64,000 nucleotides of DNA. Origin: Oscheius onirici. Its lineage: Eukaryota; Nematoda; Chromadorea; Rhabditida; Rhabditidae. Below the pieces are notes generated by a model. The model did no database searches, was not told the DNA's origin, and worked only from the letters and a program-made list of their open reading frames with translations. Below, in pieces: positions 22,803-32,893 of the stretch (its first letter is position 1; the number at the start of each line of letters is the position of its first letter). The stretch covers positions 6,634,064 through 6,698,063 of the forward strand of contig OW051468.1 in NCBI GenBank assembly GCA_932521025.1, in the 5' to 3' direction. Both the position numbers and the translations under genes were made by a program.

Positions 22803-24451
22803 ATGGCGTCATCTGATGCGATCGAAGAGCAGCTAGACACACAAATGAAGGTAATTGCTCTCTTTCTTTTCGTTTTGATTGGAACATAATTTCCTTGTTC
22901 TAAAATGCAGATTTCTAGCCAAAGTCTCAATTAGGTCGATTTCCAGGAAAAAGTGTACGTTGTGCAATGGGAACATCTGAATCTGTACAAATTCTACCCA
23001 ATGGCACTCACATCCTCGTGGTCAATTCGATGTCTCCTCTATCCGATGTCCGTCGTCAAAAGTCGATTGCAACTTCAGCGTCAGAACAATATTTACAAGT
23101 AACTTTTCAAGTTTGTAACAAAAAAATTGCCCTTTACAGAGGAATGCGACATGCTTTCGTTGAAATTTTACGGACAGAAGGTGTAGGAGCATTGTATAGA
23201 GTTAGTTTATACATTTGCAGAAAAGAAGGTTGTTTTAGGGTTTTTGGATGACGCTACCACAATTATCGGCCTCTTTTCTATATTCGTCGACCTACGAGAG
23301 GTCGAGAGATCTCATTCAGACCTATATGAATATCTCTAATCCGTCACTTCTTTCGGCTCTTGCCGGTAAGCTAGCTTTAAACCTCGAATGAAATTCATCT
23401 CCAGGCGGAGTGGCGTCTCCGTGTGCACAGCTCGTGTTCGTGCCGACGGACATTGTAGCACAGCATATGATGGTCCACAATAACCCTGAAGCTTTTGCAG
23501 GTATTTTATTCTCTTTATTACGTTTATTTTATTAATTTAGGCAGCAAAAAGAACGTGCCCGTAGCCGAAGCAGTCCGGAATGACGGGCTGGCGGGGAAAC
23601 GGACGTTAGGCTTGAGAGTTGTCGGAGCAATTTATAAAGTTGACGGATTCAAGGGATTCTATAGGTTTGTTTGCATTTTTTTAGGAGTAAGGCAAATAAA
23701 TAAGACCTTTATCGCTCGCGGTAAGACCTTCGGAAAGTTTCAAAATATAAGAAATTACGGATACTCCTGTTTTCTTTTTTTTAAAGAATTCGGGGTAAAC
23801 GTAACGTAAAAACTGGGTACTTCGAGTCTACAAAAGCCTTTCACTTCTCTAATTTCAGGGGTTTCCTTTCGTCGGTGATGCTCTACATTCCGTCTACTAT
23901 GGTCTTCTGGTCTACGTATTACCACGCTTTAGGACTATTCAGGAAGATTCGTATAGAAGTATGTTTTTATCATTTTCCCAACAATTAACGGCTTCAGATG
24001 ACCGAGGTGCTTTCGGGAAAACGGCCGAATCTTCCGCACGAAGTTGATGACCGAAATCTGTTTTTGGACCAAGCTCTCTCGGGCTCCATAGGCGGCATTG
24101 CTTCGGCCATTGCCACGAATCCGCTGGAAATGCTTCGAATTAGACTACAGGTTTATATTTATCGTCAGTTTTTAATTCAAAGCGAATTTGCAGGTGCATA
24201 GGACAAACTACTCTGAAACGATATCACGGTTATGGAAATACGAAGGGCTTAATGTTTTTACCAAGGTTTGTTATTGTTTCTCTTTTACAGTCGTTTCTAA
24301 TCGAAAAAGGATGAAATTGACCTTAATTTTGCAGGGCCTGGCTCCTCGCGTTGTAAACAACAGTCTATATTCATGTCTTGTAATGCTGGCTTACGAGACG
24401 GTCAAAAAGCTCTGCGTTCTGCCCGAATACAGGGATAGTGTCGTCTGGTAA
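22803..24451 (+). CDS. SLC25A44: SLC25A44-type mitochondrial carrier, copy 2
   Basis: The start is MASSDAIEEQLDTQMK at 22803. The protein has the family N-terminus VVQWEHLNLYKFYPM, repeat 1 YPMSVVKSRLQLQRQ (the first acidic signature residue is missing), repeat 2 VPTDIVAQHMMV and YKVDGFKGFYRGFLSSVML, and repeat 3 TNPLEMLRIRLQ joined across an intron to VHRTNYSETISRLWKYEG. It ends KLCVLPEYRDSVVW, matching the SLC25A44 C-terminus. Six transmembrane helices in three repeats are expected. Same family as copy 1, with all exons in frame, so this is probably the functional copy. An AATAAA-type signal follows near 24590. It may be cotranscribed with its neighbours. Confidence 0.88.
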
Positions 24452-24683
24452 TCTAGTCTTGTTAGTTCTTTCTCCTCTTCTCCTCGACCGCTGTCTGATG
24501 CTCAAACATCTCCCCCTTTCGTTTTGTGATATTAGGAGTCTCCCGTCTGCGTAGCATAGCTACAGAGTTATTCGTGTACAGATTGCTAATAAATCTTTAC
24601 TTTCTTCTTTTTTTGAGTTTATGAGGTTTGCAAGAACCTTGAATATCTTATATTTTTTCTGCTACATACCTTTGAATGTATAG

Positions 24684-26150
24684 GATGTCTCTACGGAAAC
24701 AACTGTCCAGATTCGACCGAGTTAATCAGTGGCTCCAGTTTGCTCGTCAATGGCATATCATTGACGCCAATCAGCAGGTGCGTTTTCTGTTTTTTAGAGT
24801 ATCATTTTTCTAAGAATTGGCTTCAGTTCTTTAGCTGCCGACTAGAAATATGTTCTTTTCATTTTACGTGCTTTGTTTTCCTATGTTAAATCTTCCATCT
24901 ACCAAATTATCCTCTCTTTTTAAAACGCTAAGGTCTCCCGAAGTGTATTTCGAACTTTTCACCCCGAGCCTACATGATAATGCGATTCTGAGGGCAACTG
25001 TTTTATCGAAGTTTTGCGAGGAACCTGGATACCACGGCGGTTTTCGAAATAACTTTTCAAGTCACTCTTTGATTTCGCCGTCTGAAGCAAAACAGGACAA
25101 GTTGTGTCCTGTCGAGACGTCAGCTTTGAAGGTAGCTGGAGCAAAGTTTGGCACTTTTAATGGTAACCTACATAACAATATGCCATATCTCTACTACTAA
25201 AGCACAATGGTGTCTGTGGTAGACTGTTTATTTGTTTGTCCTAGGCCACGAACAAGTCAGGGCAATTTAGCTTTTCTTAGAATTAGATTGTTAGTTTTGA
25301 ACATAGAGTGGGAACGAGAAATCTAATGCTTGGATAACATTCTTCGAAATTCTGAGCGCCGCAGGCGCTATGGCGGCGACAGCCGTCGTAAACGGCTGGT
25401 TGAGTGCTAAAATGCTAGCAGCGAAAGCTGCTGCAGGCAGCTGGTGTCTAGTAAAACGTTCAGAATATTGATTGAAAAGTAATTTCTAAAGCGTGATAAA
25501 AACTATTTTTAAAGGGCTCAAAATACCACCCAAATGTTTTCATTTCAGGACGCCTTCAAGCTCGGCGACAAGGTAGCCCGTCATCTGGCTGGCAAACACA
25601 AGCCAATCTGGCATCCGGAGACTGACTGCGGAGATCACGTCGTCGTCGTTAACTGCAAGGACGTCGGAATGCACGGATTTGACTGGAAACACACGCTTTT
25701 TCATTTTGACAAGGTTTGCTTGTTTCATTGCAAAAATCCGTAATTCCCAGCAATATCCGAAAGCGAGAGACGACATTCCTGCCTACCAGATTCACGAGTA
25801 CGATCCTTGCCGAATCGTCTTTCTGGCCACCTATAAAGCTCTCGGAAACAGTCTGCTCCGACGGCGCCATGTCCAACGACTTCATCTATTCCCGGATCTA
25901 GAAATGCCCGAATTTGTCAAGCGTAACATTGGAAATCAGGTATTTTGCACTAATTTGTTGCTAATAAGTCCATGTTCAGCTAGAGCAAGTGCAGAAAGTT
26001 GTTCGACGAAGTGACCAGTATTCCGCGGAGGAAAGATCCGCTTTCCCGCGCCTAGTCAAATTTGATCGGGACCATGTCATGGATTGGGAGAGTTCAATTC
26101 AAAACCCGGGCAGACATATCAAGTTCAGGCCTGGAAAAAAGGACAAATAG
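24684..26150 (+). CDS. MRPL13: Mitochondrial ribosomal protein uL13m (MRPL13)
   Basis: A component of the large mitoribosomal subunit. Exon 1 (24684-24777) reads MSLRKQLSRFDRVNQWLQFA and RQWHIIDANQQ, preceded by an acceptor-like TGTATAG. After an intron of about 770 bases, exon 2 gives KHKPIWHPETDCGDHVVVVN, the uL13 core, then MHGFDWKHTLFHFDK. Later exons give DPCRIVFLATYKALGNSLLR, HVQRLHLFPDLEMPEFVK and RSDQYSAEERSAFPRLVKFD, ending PGKKDK at a TAG at 26148. RRHVQRLHLFPD corresponds to the conserved RxxMxRLHLFPD of MRPL13. The long intron carries a small hairpin-rich element (25349-25466). The gene converges with the DEAD-box gene; the two stop codons are about 90 bases apart. Confidence 0.9.
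25349..25466. repeat. Hairpin-rich insertion in the MRPL13 intron
   Basis: The stretch starts ATTCTGA and ends TCAGAAT, and contains three back-to-back inverted repeats: AGCGCCGCAGGCGCT, AGCCGTCGTAAACGGCT, and a longer one around GCTAGCAGCGAAAGCTGCTG. It is GC-rich in an AT-rich intron. It resembles a tiny MITE or a structured RNA. No target duplication was identified. Confidence 0.4.
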
Positions 26151-26241
26151 TCGAGCTGTTTTTTTTTGTTTGTTGTTGTTTTCGCTAGAAAAGTAAATCT
26201 TCATGTTTCGGACAGGGAAATAACAACGAAATAAACTAGAT

Positions 26242-29200
26242 CTATTGTGCATACTGGGCCATCGCATCGTGCTGATCTTCAACGACCTGAACCAGCCAGT
26301 TGGGTATCTTCTGCCTGTGCTCGAGCAGGAACTGAACCTTTGATGGCTGGGAAACGGAAAATGGATTACATAATAAAGATTTGCGCAATGATCCTTGTCC
26401 TGGCGGCTGAGAAGAGCCGTGGAGATACCGCCCTTTCCAATGCGTCCAGTGCGACCAATTCTGTGCTTGTAGTCATCAAACTCGTGGGCCATTTCATAAA
26501 TGATGACGTGATGTAGATCGGGAATGTCCTGTCCACGGGCCAGCTTGTTCGTCGAGATCACGGCTTGGATTTCGCCTTTCTTAAGCTTGTTCAGAATATC
26601 GGTGACAGCGACCAGGTCATAATTCCTGAAAACCGATTTTCTAGTCGACTAGAAAAATAGAGCGAATCCAAGCTTATATTGAAGAAAACGAGTAGCAACG
26701 TACGAGTTGAGAGGAGCTACTTTGTAGCCTTTTAGGAGCAGCATTGTGGCGAGAAAATTGGACGTGGTGATTCTTCCCACAAATACGACGGCCGTCTTTG
26801 TGTATACGCCTGAAATATTTAGGTCATCAAAAGCTGGCAGAATCAAAAGAATGATTTAAAGCGTGCCTAGCTCTAGCTCCACTCAGGCTTGAGTCGGGAA
26901 GAAACTTTACTTTACTTATTAACGTTTTGAAGTCCCAGGTTCAATTCTCCAGTATGATTTTCGTGTTTTGCGTATAAATTTATGGCTAAATAGTTTGTTT
27001 CAAGTCTTATAGGGCCTTATTAGGATGACAAAACTAACGTGTTGTGAAATTATTTACGTAGTACGTCTTCTTAAAACTGTTATATTAACCAAAAACTAAA
27101 TGTTGAAGCATTACTATCATTTTGACAAAAAGATAAAAATTTTGGGTCATGGGGGGATTGAACCTGACGTATCAATTGATTTGTATGGTCCATTTCTAAC
27201 GAAGAGCGGCACCCATGTTTGTGCGCCAAGTCGAAATTTCGTGGCTAAATCCGATTTTTGCTATTTCTTTCATTATTAGGTTATTTTTGGCAATTTCTTA
27301 TATTTTTTGTATTGGGTGATTTCCCTCCAGTTTTTCTTATATTGGGTGATTTCCCTCCAGTTTTTACAACAAGTAGGTAAGTTTATACGCTGAGTTCGAA
27401 AACGCAGTCAAAAACGAGAAAAAACAGCTAGAAACCTGCGAAAAATCATCAAAGTTGAACGCGGCCGTCATTTTCGAAATTTCGTGTCGAGAACCTAGCG
27501 CAAAATCCTTTAAAGAATTGCCTAAGTGCCGCTTTTCGCTGGAAATGGACTATAGACCGCGCGCCTAACAACTGCGCCATACGGTGCAAGCCGCCGGAAC
27601 GCCGCCAATGTATCCATGAATTGCATTAATCAGCTTACGCATTGAGTTAATCAGCAGTAGGGCGAGGGTCGCTTTAAGGCATACCGTTCACAAAGTACTT
27701 GTCTTTGTCCTCATCCAACAGTGCACAGAGATATCCAAACTTCTTGGCAAAGATCGTACTCCTAACGCATAGCCTCGTGTATTCGGCACGTTTACAGGCA
27801 TTGCTCATGATCTCGCTGTTCGGGTGATGGATCTCTTCCTCAATCTAGGTTCTTTGATTCAAAAAGAAACAGCATCAAAAGCACCTTGATAATGCGCTGT
27901 GTTATGTAGCCCTTTACTCCTTCAACCTTGACAATTACAGGCTTCTCTGGTTTGCTGAAACAGGTTTTTCCTATCAAAATATGAGTTTTTACTAGAAAGC
28001 TGTTCCGAAGGATTCATTCTCCAGATCAAGATTACCGTACATATCTTCAAAGTCGGAAAAGGTGGCAGAAAAGGCGGCCACTTGACAATCGGTCTGAGAT
28101 GTCACTTTTACCAGGATAATGTGAATGAAACTAACACTACCGGCTGTATTAATCCCGTCCAAAAGTTGTCTCATCTCCCTGGCAAAGCCGCCCTCTTTCA
28201 GCATCTTGTCGGCTTCGTCGACAACGAGAAGACGAAGATTTCCGAGTTTGAGCTGAATTTTACTTATTTGGACATATTTTAAAATACGAACCCGGTTATT
28301 TTCAATACACCTTAGCAGTATACCCATTGTGGCGACAACAAGATCTGGCTGATTGTCGATGCTCCTAAATTTGGTTAATCGTCAGAAAAAAGATAGAAAT
28401 ACAGTCTGCGATCGTCATTTCCTCCCTTGAACATTCCAAAGACGTTAACAGGCAGGCGCTGCGGAGGAGTAGTGACTGTCGAATGAGGAACTTCGCCGAC
28501 GAGCAGACGAACATTATCACGGATCTGTAGGGCCAGATTTTGCGTGTTGCAGACGATGATTACGGAAGGGCCGGGACTGAAAATAGTTGTAAAGACGCAA
28601 AAGAAGATCTCTTACTTTTTTCTGTCTTTGGATTCAATGGCTTTTTGAACGGCGGGAATACCAAAAGCAGCCGTCTTCCCACTTCCCGTAGGCGATTGAA
28701 CAAGAAGATCGCGTTCTAAACTTGTTGTATAGTCAAAGCTGTGCGAGTCAAATTTTGACTTTTTTAGTATGGTTTGTTCAATTAAAAGAGGGCTCCACCA
28801 AAACCCATTTAGTTTGCCGCGAAAACGGACTAACATGAAAACGTAGGATAATCAGGAAAATTTTCCTGACAGGGTATGCTAAGTTTGGGTGTTATAATGG
28901 TCTCGCGGCCTACCAAATGGGTTAAGGTGGAGTCTATTTTTATTGAACAAACTCTAAATAGTTGCGTAAGGTTGAATTCACGGCGATTTTGGCAACCCAG
29001 AAAACGTTTTCACGACAACCCGGAAACCTCAAAATACTGGTATGAAAAAAAACGTACTGCTTCGATGGAGGAGAATCTCAATGCAGTATTCTTGCAATGG
29101 CAGCAAGTCGTTGTAATTCATAACATGCTGAATATTGTGGAGGAGGTTGGCGTGAAGAGGAGCATTTTCCAGCCTATAAATGTGTACTTTGTGTGAATTA

Positions 29201-29618
29201 AATGAAAATGTTTACGTGACTCCTTCGCTCTTAAAGTTTTCAATGGAGATATTTTTTTTTTGTGTACGAATAATCTCAGCGACCTCTTCATCGTTGGCAT
29301 GATGGCCGATGACGTTGGCATCAAAATCGACTTCTCTTCCTAAAATTATCTTGTGAAATGGGCGAAAAAAAAGACGTACTGACGATCAGTGGAGGCGGAT
29401 GAACTTGGAGTGAAGGAGGACGAGAACTCGGAAACTTGTTAAGGTCAGCAATTGGATCGATCCTGAACTTTACGTTGTATAAAACACAATAGTTTAGCGG
29501 GAGAATGGTGTAAAACCTTTAAAAAAGAATAAACTTACTCTTCTTCACAACGACTCTCCGGTATAGAGTCTGAGCTGATAAAGCTGGAGGCGGCTTTTCC
29601 TTTACGCGCGATGGGCAT
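26242..29618 (-). CDS. DEAD-box ATP-dependent RNA helicase
   Basis: The start at 29618 reads MPIARKGKAASSFISSDSIP. Helicase motifs appear in the right order: a Q-motif-like QHVMNYNDLLPLQEYCIEIL, motif I LLVQSPTGSGKTAAFGIP, motif Ia region VIIVCNTQNLALQI, motif II LLVVDEADKML, motif III AAFSATFS, then in domain 2 AVVFVGRITTSNFLATMLL, motif V ISTNKLARGQDIPDLHHVI and motif VI YKHRIGRTGRIGKGG. It ends DQHDAMAQYAQ at a TAG at 26242. DEAD-box proteins remodel RNA or RNPs using ATP. The N-terminus is short and lacks RGG or zinc-knuckle repeats, so I cannot assign it to the Vasa, DDX3 or another subfamily. A large intron (about 26850-27660) holds inverted repeats. A helicase-fold relative without catalytic motifs lies immediately upstream on the same strand. 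Confidence 0.88.
27188..27550. repeat. Inverted-repeat element in the DEAD-box gene intron
   Basis: Bases 27188-27212 (GTCCATTTCTAACGAAGAGC and on) are an imperfect reverse complement of 27526-27550 (ending TTTTCGCTGGAAATGGAC). Between them lie AT-rich sequence and a 30-base tandem duplication. The right flank carries an A-box-like TGGCGCAGTTGTTAGGCG on the minus strand (about 27560-27595). It is probably a non-autonomous DNA element; boundaries are uncertain. Confidence 0.45.
27310..27365. repeat. Two-copy tandem repeat, 30-base period
   Basis: ATTGGGTGATTTCCCTCCAG followed by TTTTT occurs at 27311-27335 and again at 27341-27365, separated by CTTAT. It lies within the intronic inverted-repeat element. 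Confidence 0.8.
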
Positions 29619-30571
29619 TTCTATAAAAAACAAACTTATTTGGTAACAAAAAGATCAAAAAATAGAAAGAGATGTGAACAATAGGAGGAAAAAATTTAGA
29701 GAACGAGAACATGAAATTAGCTACTTTAGATCGAGCGCACAAATATTACGGTACCTTGCATGATTACCAGGGAAGTTACGGCAGGCTTGTTGATTTGTAC
29801 CGCGCCGCAGAATTCAGCGCTGGCCACAGAGGCGCGCCGCGCCGCGGCGCAGAGGATTTGGGCGGAATTTGAAAAACAAAGCAGGTTTTTGCATTTTTAA
29901 GTGCTTTATACTCATTTTTTCGACTTCTAGGTCGTTTTATTCGATTCAGCGTGAAAAAATACCCTAGAAGGGCCTAAATTTGAAGAGAAACCATGGAAAA
30001 GTGGAAGAAAAAAGTTTTTCATTCATTTTGATTTTTTTCTTTCTAAGTGCTTTCTCTTCAAATTTAGGCCCTTCTAGGGTATTTTTTCACGCTGAATCGA
30101 ATACAACGACCTAGAAGTCGAAAAAATGAGTATAAAGCACTTAAAAATGCAAAAACCTGCTTTGTTTTTCAAATTCCGCCCAAATCCTCTGCGCCGCGGC
30201 GCGGCGCGCCTCTGTGGCCAGCGCTGAATTCTGCGGCGCGGCGCTGCACCACAAAATCAACAAGCCTGAGTTACGGTGATTTTTTGTTGAAAGGCGGTTT
30301 TTCCCAAAATTCAAGAAATTGTCATTTTTTAGGCAAGTACTTAACTGCCTAGAATATAGGTTACGTGAGATTGTCACAAAATACATAGCTATCAATAGAA
30401 TAAACCGGTCGCAGACCTTCGGAATTAGGTGCTGTATAGGAAGTATACTGCATAACAAACATTTTCTATCCTTATTTTCGAATATCAGTTAGGAATATTA
30501 GGTATGCTCATCGAACTTTTTATTTGTCTGTTTCCCAAGATACTTTCACAAATCGTCTATACAAGAAAGTC
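29619..30571. other. Spacer containing the palindromic MITE
   Basis: Apart from the MITE at 29782-30268 nothing coding is supported. The DEAD-box promoter should lie in the 160 bases between its start and the MITE. Confidence 0.4.
29782..30268. mobile_element. Palindromic MITE (hAT-like) with 8-bp target duplication
   Basis: The 487-base element begins CAGGCTTGTTGATTT and ends AATCAACAAGCCTG. It is flanked on both sides by AGTTACGG (29774-29781 and 30269-30276), an exact 8-bp direct repeat. Each arm is about 200 bases and the two are near-perfect reverse complements (GCGCCGCAGAATTCAGCGCT on the left is mirrored on the right), joined by a loop of about 60 bases near 29993-30050. The 8-bp duplication and the CAG...CTG ends fit hAT-type elements. 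It has no coding capacity. It sits between the two helicase-fold genes, about 160 bases upstream of the DEAD-box start codon. Confidence 0.85.
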
Positions 30572-32721
30572 TCATGAATCCGGAATAGAAAGAAGCATAA
30601 TTTGGAATATGTTAGGAATAGCTGAGCCTGACTCCACGAGGTACTGAAATATGTTTGATTGATTTCCAATGGATTTTCATACCTGATGAATTGGCTGAAC
30701 GAGCTCTGTTTCGTTCTCAAACAACAGAAAAATGTTCTTGTGTCCTCGCTGGTAAATACCCGAAGACAACTTGCAAAGCTTGTCCATCAGGGAATGAAAC
30801 TGTTCAGCCGGAGGGAAATCAAAGACGATCATCTAAAAAATTTGTAGAGTCCATTTTTGTTCGATGAACTCACGTTTGCGTAGTTCTCCGCCTCTAAAAC
30901 CCCCAGACTTTGACGCTCGATCACCATAAATGTGGCTGATCTTCCTTGGATGGCATTCACAGATCTCTCAATGCCGAAAGAATGTGTGTTCCTGAACAAA
31001 TTGATTAGTTTTCATTGTACGAAGCTACCTCGTGATGCAAGGAACCTCAATCGTCTGTCCCGGATGCAATTGCTCGAGTTTGCGGTGAATGCTAAGAGCC
31101 AGAAATGTGCACTGTTCCGGATTTTCACAGATGATAAGTGTCTCTGTGCTCATCCTTGGAGAGCTCTTTTCAGTAGGCTGAATGTTTTTGTATGCCTTTT
31201 CAATCCTGTCGACTTTTTGGACAATTCCAGCCAGAAAGTTCAGTTTTGGCATTTCCTGAACATTCTCTTCTTTCAGGTGGATTTTATTCTTACTTTTGTG
31301 CACTGAATCAGCTGGACTTCCGGAGTAGTATCAACAGGCGAAGCCATGACAAGAGACCATTCTTTCGGGAGAAACTTCTTGAAAACCTCCGGGACTTCCA
31401 CGTGTTGATTAAATGACAAAAATGTGGAGAATGGAGTCAGCTTGAGCAGTTTGATGTATTTGTAGATTTCCTCCAAAAGTTCTGCTTTCTCGCTACCGTT
31501 AGCATATTTTTCACAGCCTGTGATGTAAACAGAGTCGAGCCTGTCCATGTTCACCTAAATTTTATAGAAAATTTTGTTTTGAAAGATGACTTACAGCAAA
31601 TTCTGTCAGATAGGCCCGGATGTTTGCGACGGTACCGATCAGCAAAGCAGTTCGATATTCTTTCTCACAGGTCTCAATCAGAGTCTCGGTCACGTAATCC
31701 CATCGAAGTCTTTTGCCGCTATAATTGCCCAGACAGTCCTTGACCATATCACTGAGATCTTTAGCTTCTTTTTCATTGGAGCAGATCAGAAGAGAGTAGG
31801 GCTGGATTCCAGTAATTTCCTGTAAAAGAACGATATATACTTTTCACTCTTGTCTGTCAATTATGATGGTCGGCAAAAGTGCAGTACCCTTACTAACATC
31901 CCAGGCCAAAATATGACAGGAATTCTATAGTTGCACTCGGCTTACCCCTAGAGCAAAACAGTCCCACATGATATCGTCGCATTTGAGAGACATCGTATTG
32001 TGGACCACTGACTTGACATTGTTGATCAGTCTGGCCGTCAAGGAGTAGACCATGGCCTTTTCGACCTTCTTGTCCTCATTCTGGATCGGTCTGTCGTCTC
32101 TCAGCTCATACATGACTGCTCCGGGAAAGTCTGAAAGACGTAAGACCGGAAGAATTCAAAAGCCTCACCTTCTAGAATTAGGGTATTCATCCAGTCCTGC
32201 AACGGATTGACAGAGAGATTTCTCTTTCTGGCCCGGAGATCATTCAATAACTTTTTGGGAATGTAATCAAGCCATCTGGTAGGAAATCTTTTTTGAAGTG
32301 GAAGTTAGTCTCACCTCTCTCCGAGAGTTTCTACTCCCAGAGCGGCAATCGGTCCGAAGACGCTGATCCCAGCTTGGAGAATCTTCAGACCTTTCTTGCT
32401 AGGAGACTTTTCTATTGTGTCTGAATAAAATATGCTAACTCATTTTATGGCTAGCGAAAAAACTCACTCAGATCAGACAGTCCTAGTTTTCCCAGAGCTT
32501 GAAGAACCTAAACAGATTGGCATTTACAGCCAATGAAAAAACTCACATGTTCCAGCTGGCTGATGCTTTCTCCTTCTTCTGAACTGCCTGGAGCCACGTC
32601 GAAATTGTACTGAATCTGTTCTGAAAACAATTGGAAAAATCTACAGCACATATCTTATTCCCTTACCGTTATCCGAACACTCCATAAAATGTTTATTTTG
32701 TGTTCCTCTGGGTATCGGCAT
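30572..32721 (-). CDS. DEAD-box-like pseudohelicase lacking catalytic motifs
   Basis: The start MPIPRGTQNKHFMECSDNEQ is at 32721; the TGA is at 30572. An N-terminal region (SISQLEHVLQALGKLGLSDL) precedes a RecA-like domain 1: NPLQDWMNTLILEDFPGAVM, then YELRDDRPIQNEDKK where motif I (GxGKT) should be, SLLICSNEKEAKDLSDMVKD (motif Ia region), ALLIGTVANIRAYLTEF (Ib-like), and MDRLDSVYITGCEKYA where DEAD should be. Domain 2 has TLIICENPEQCTFLALSIHR, HTFxIERQSLGVLEAENYAN in the motif V area and FPPAEQFHSLMDKLCKLSSG where the HRxGRxxR of motif VI would be. The order of secondary elements matches DEAD-box helicases, but the ATP-binding, hydrolysis and Arg-finger residues are gone. It probably acts as a scaffold or RNA-binding partner. 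This assignment is by pattern and needs structure prediction. Confidence 0.55.
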
Positions 32722-32893
32722 TTCTGGGCGTGAGAAATTGAAATCGGAAAATATATATTCTGAAAAGCGCGATCGGAGCGTGTTTACTCTCTCTAGCACT
32801 GCCAGCGAACTGAAGTCAATTTGTCGCTTTCCTTCTTTTTTTTCTTTACAAACTTCCTTTTCCTATTGCTTAGAAGGAATTGGCATATTTCAG

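Noticed and set aside
26865..26950. tRNA suggested by CCAGGTTCAATTCTCC on the plus strand
   Set aside because: No five-base T stem, no anticodon arm and no acceptor stem could be drawn.
27150..27180. tRNA gene suggested by GGTTCAATCC on the minus strand
   Set aside because: Bases around the presumed T loop do not pair as a stem, and the nearest A-box-like sequence is about 400 bases away.
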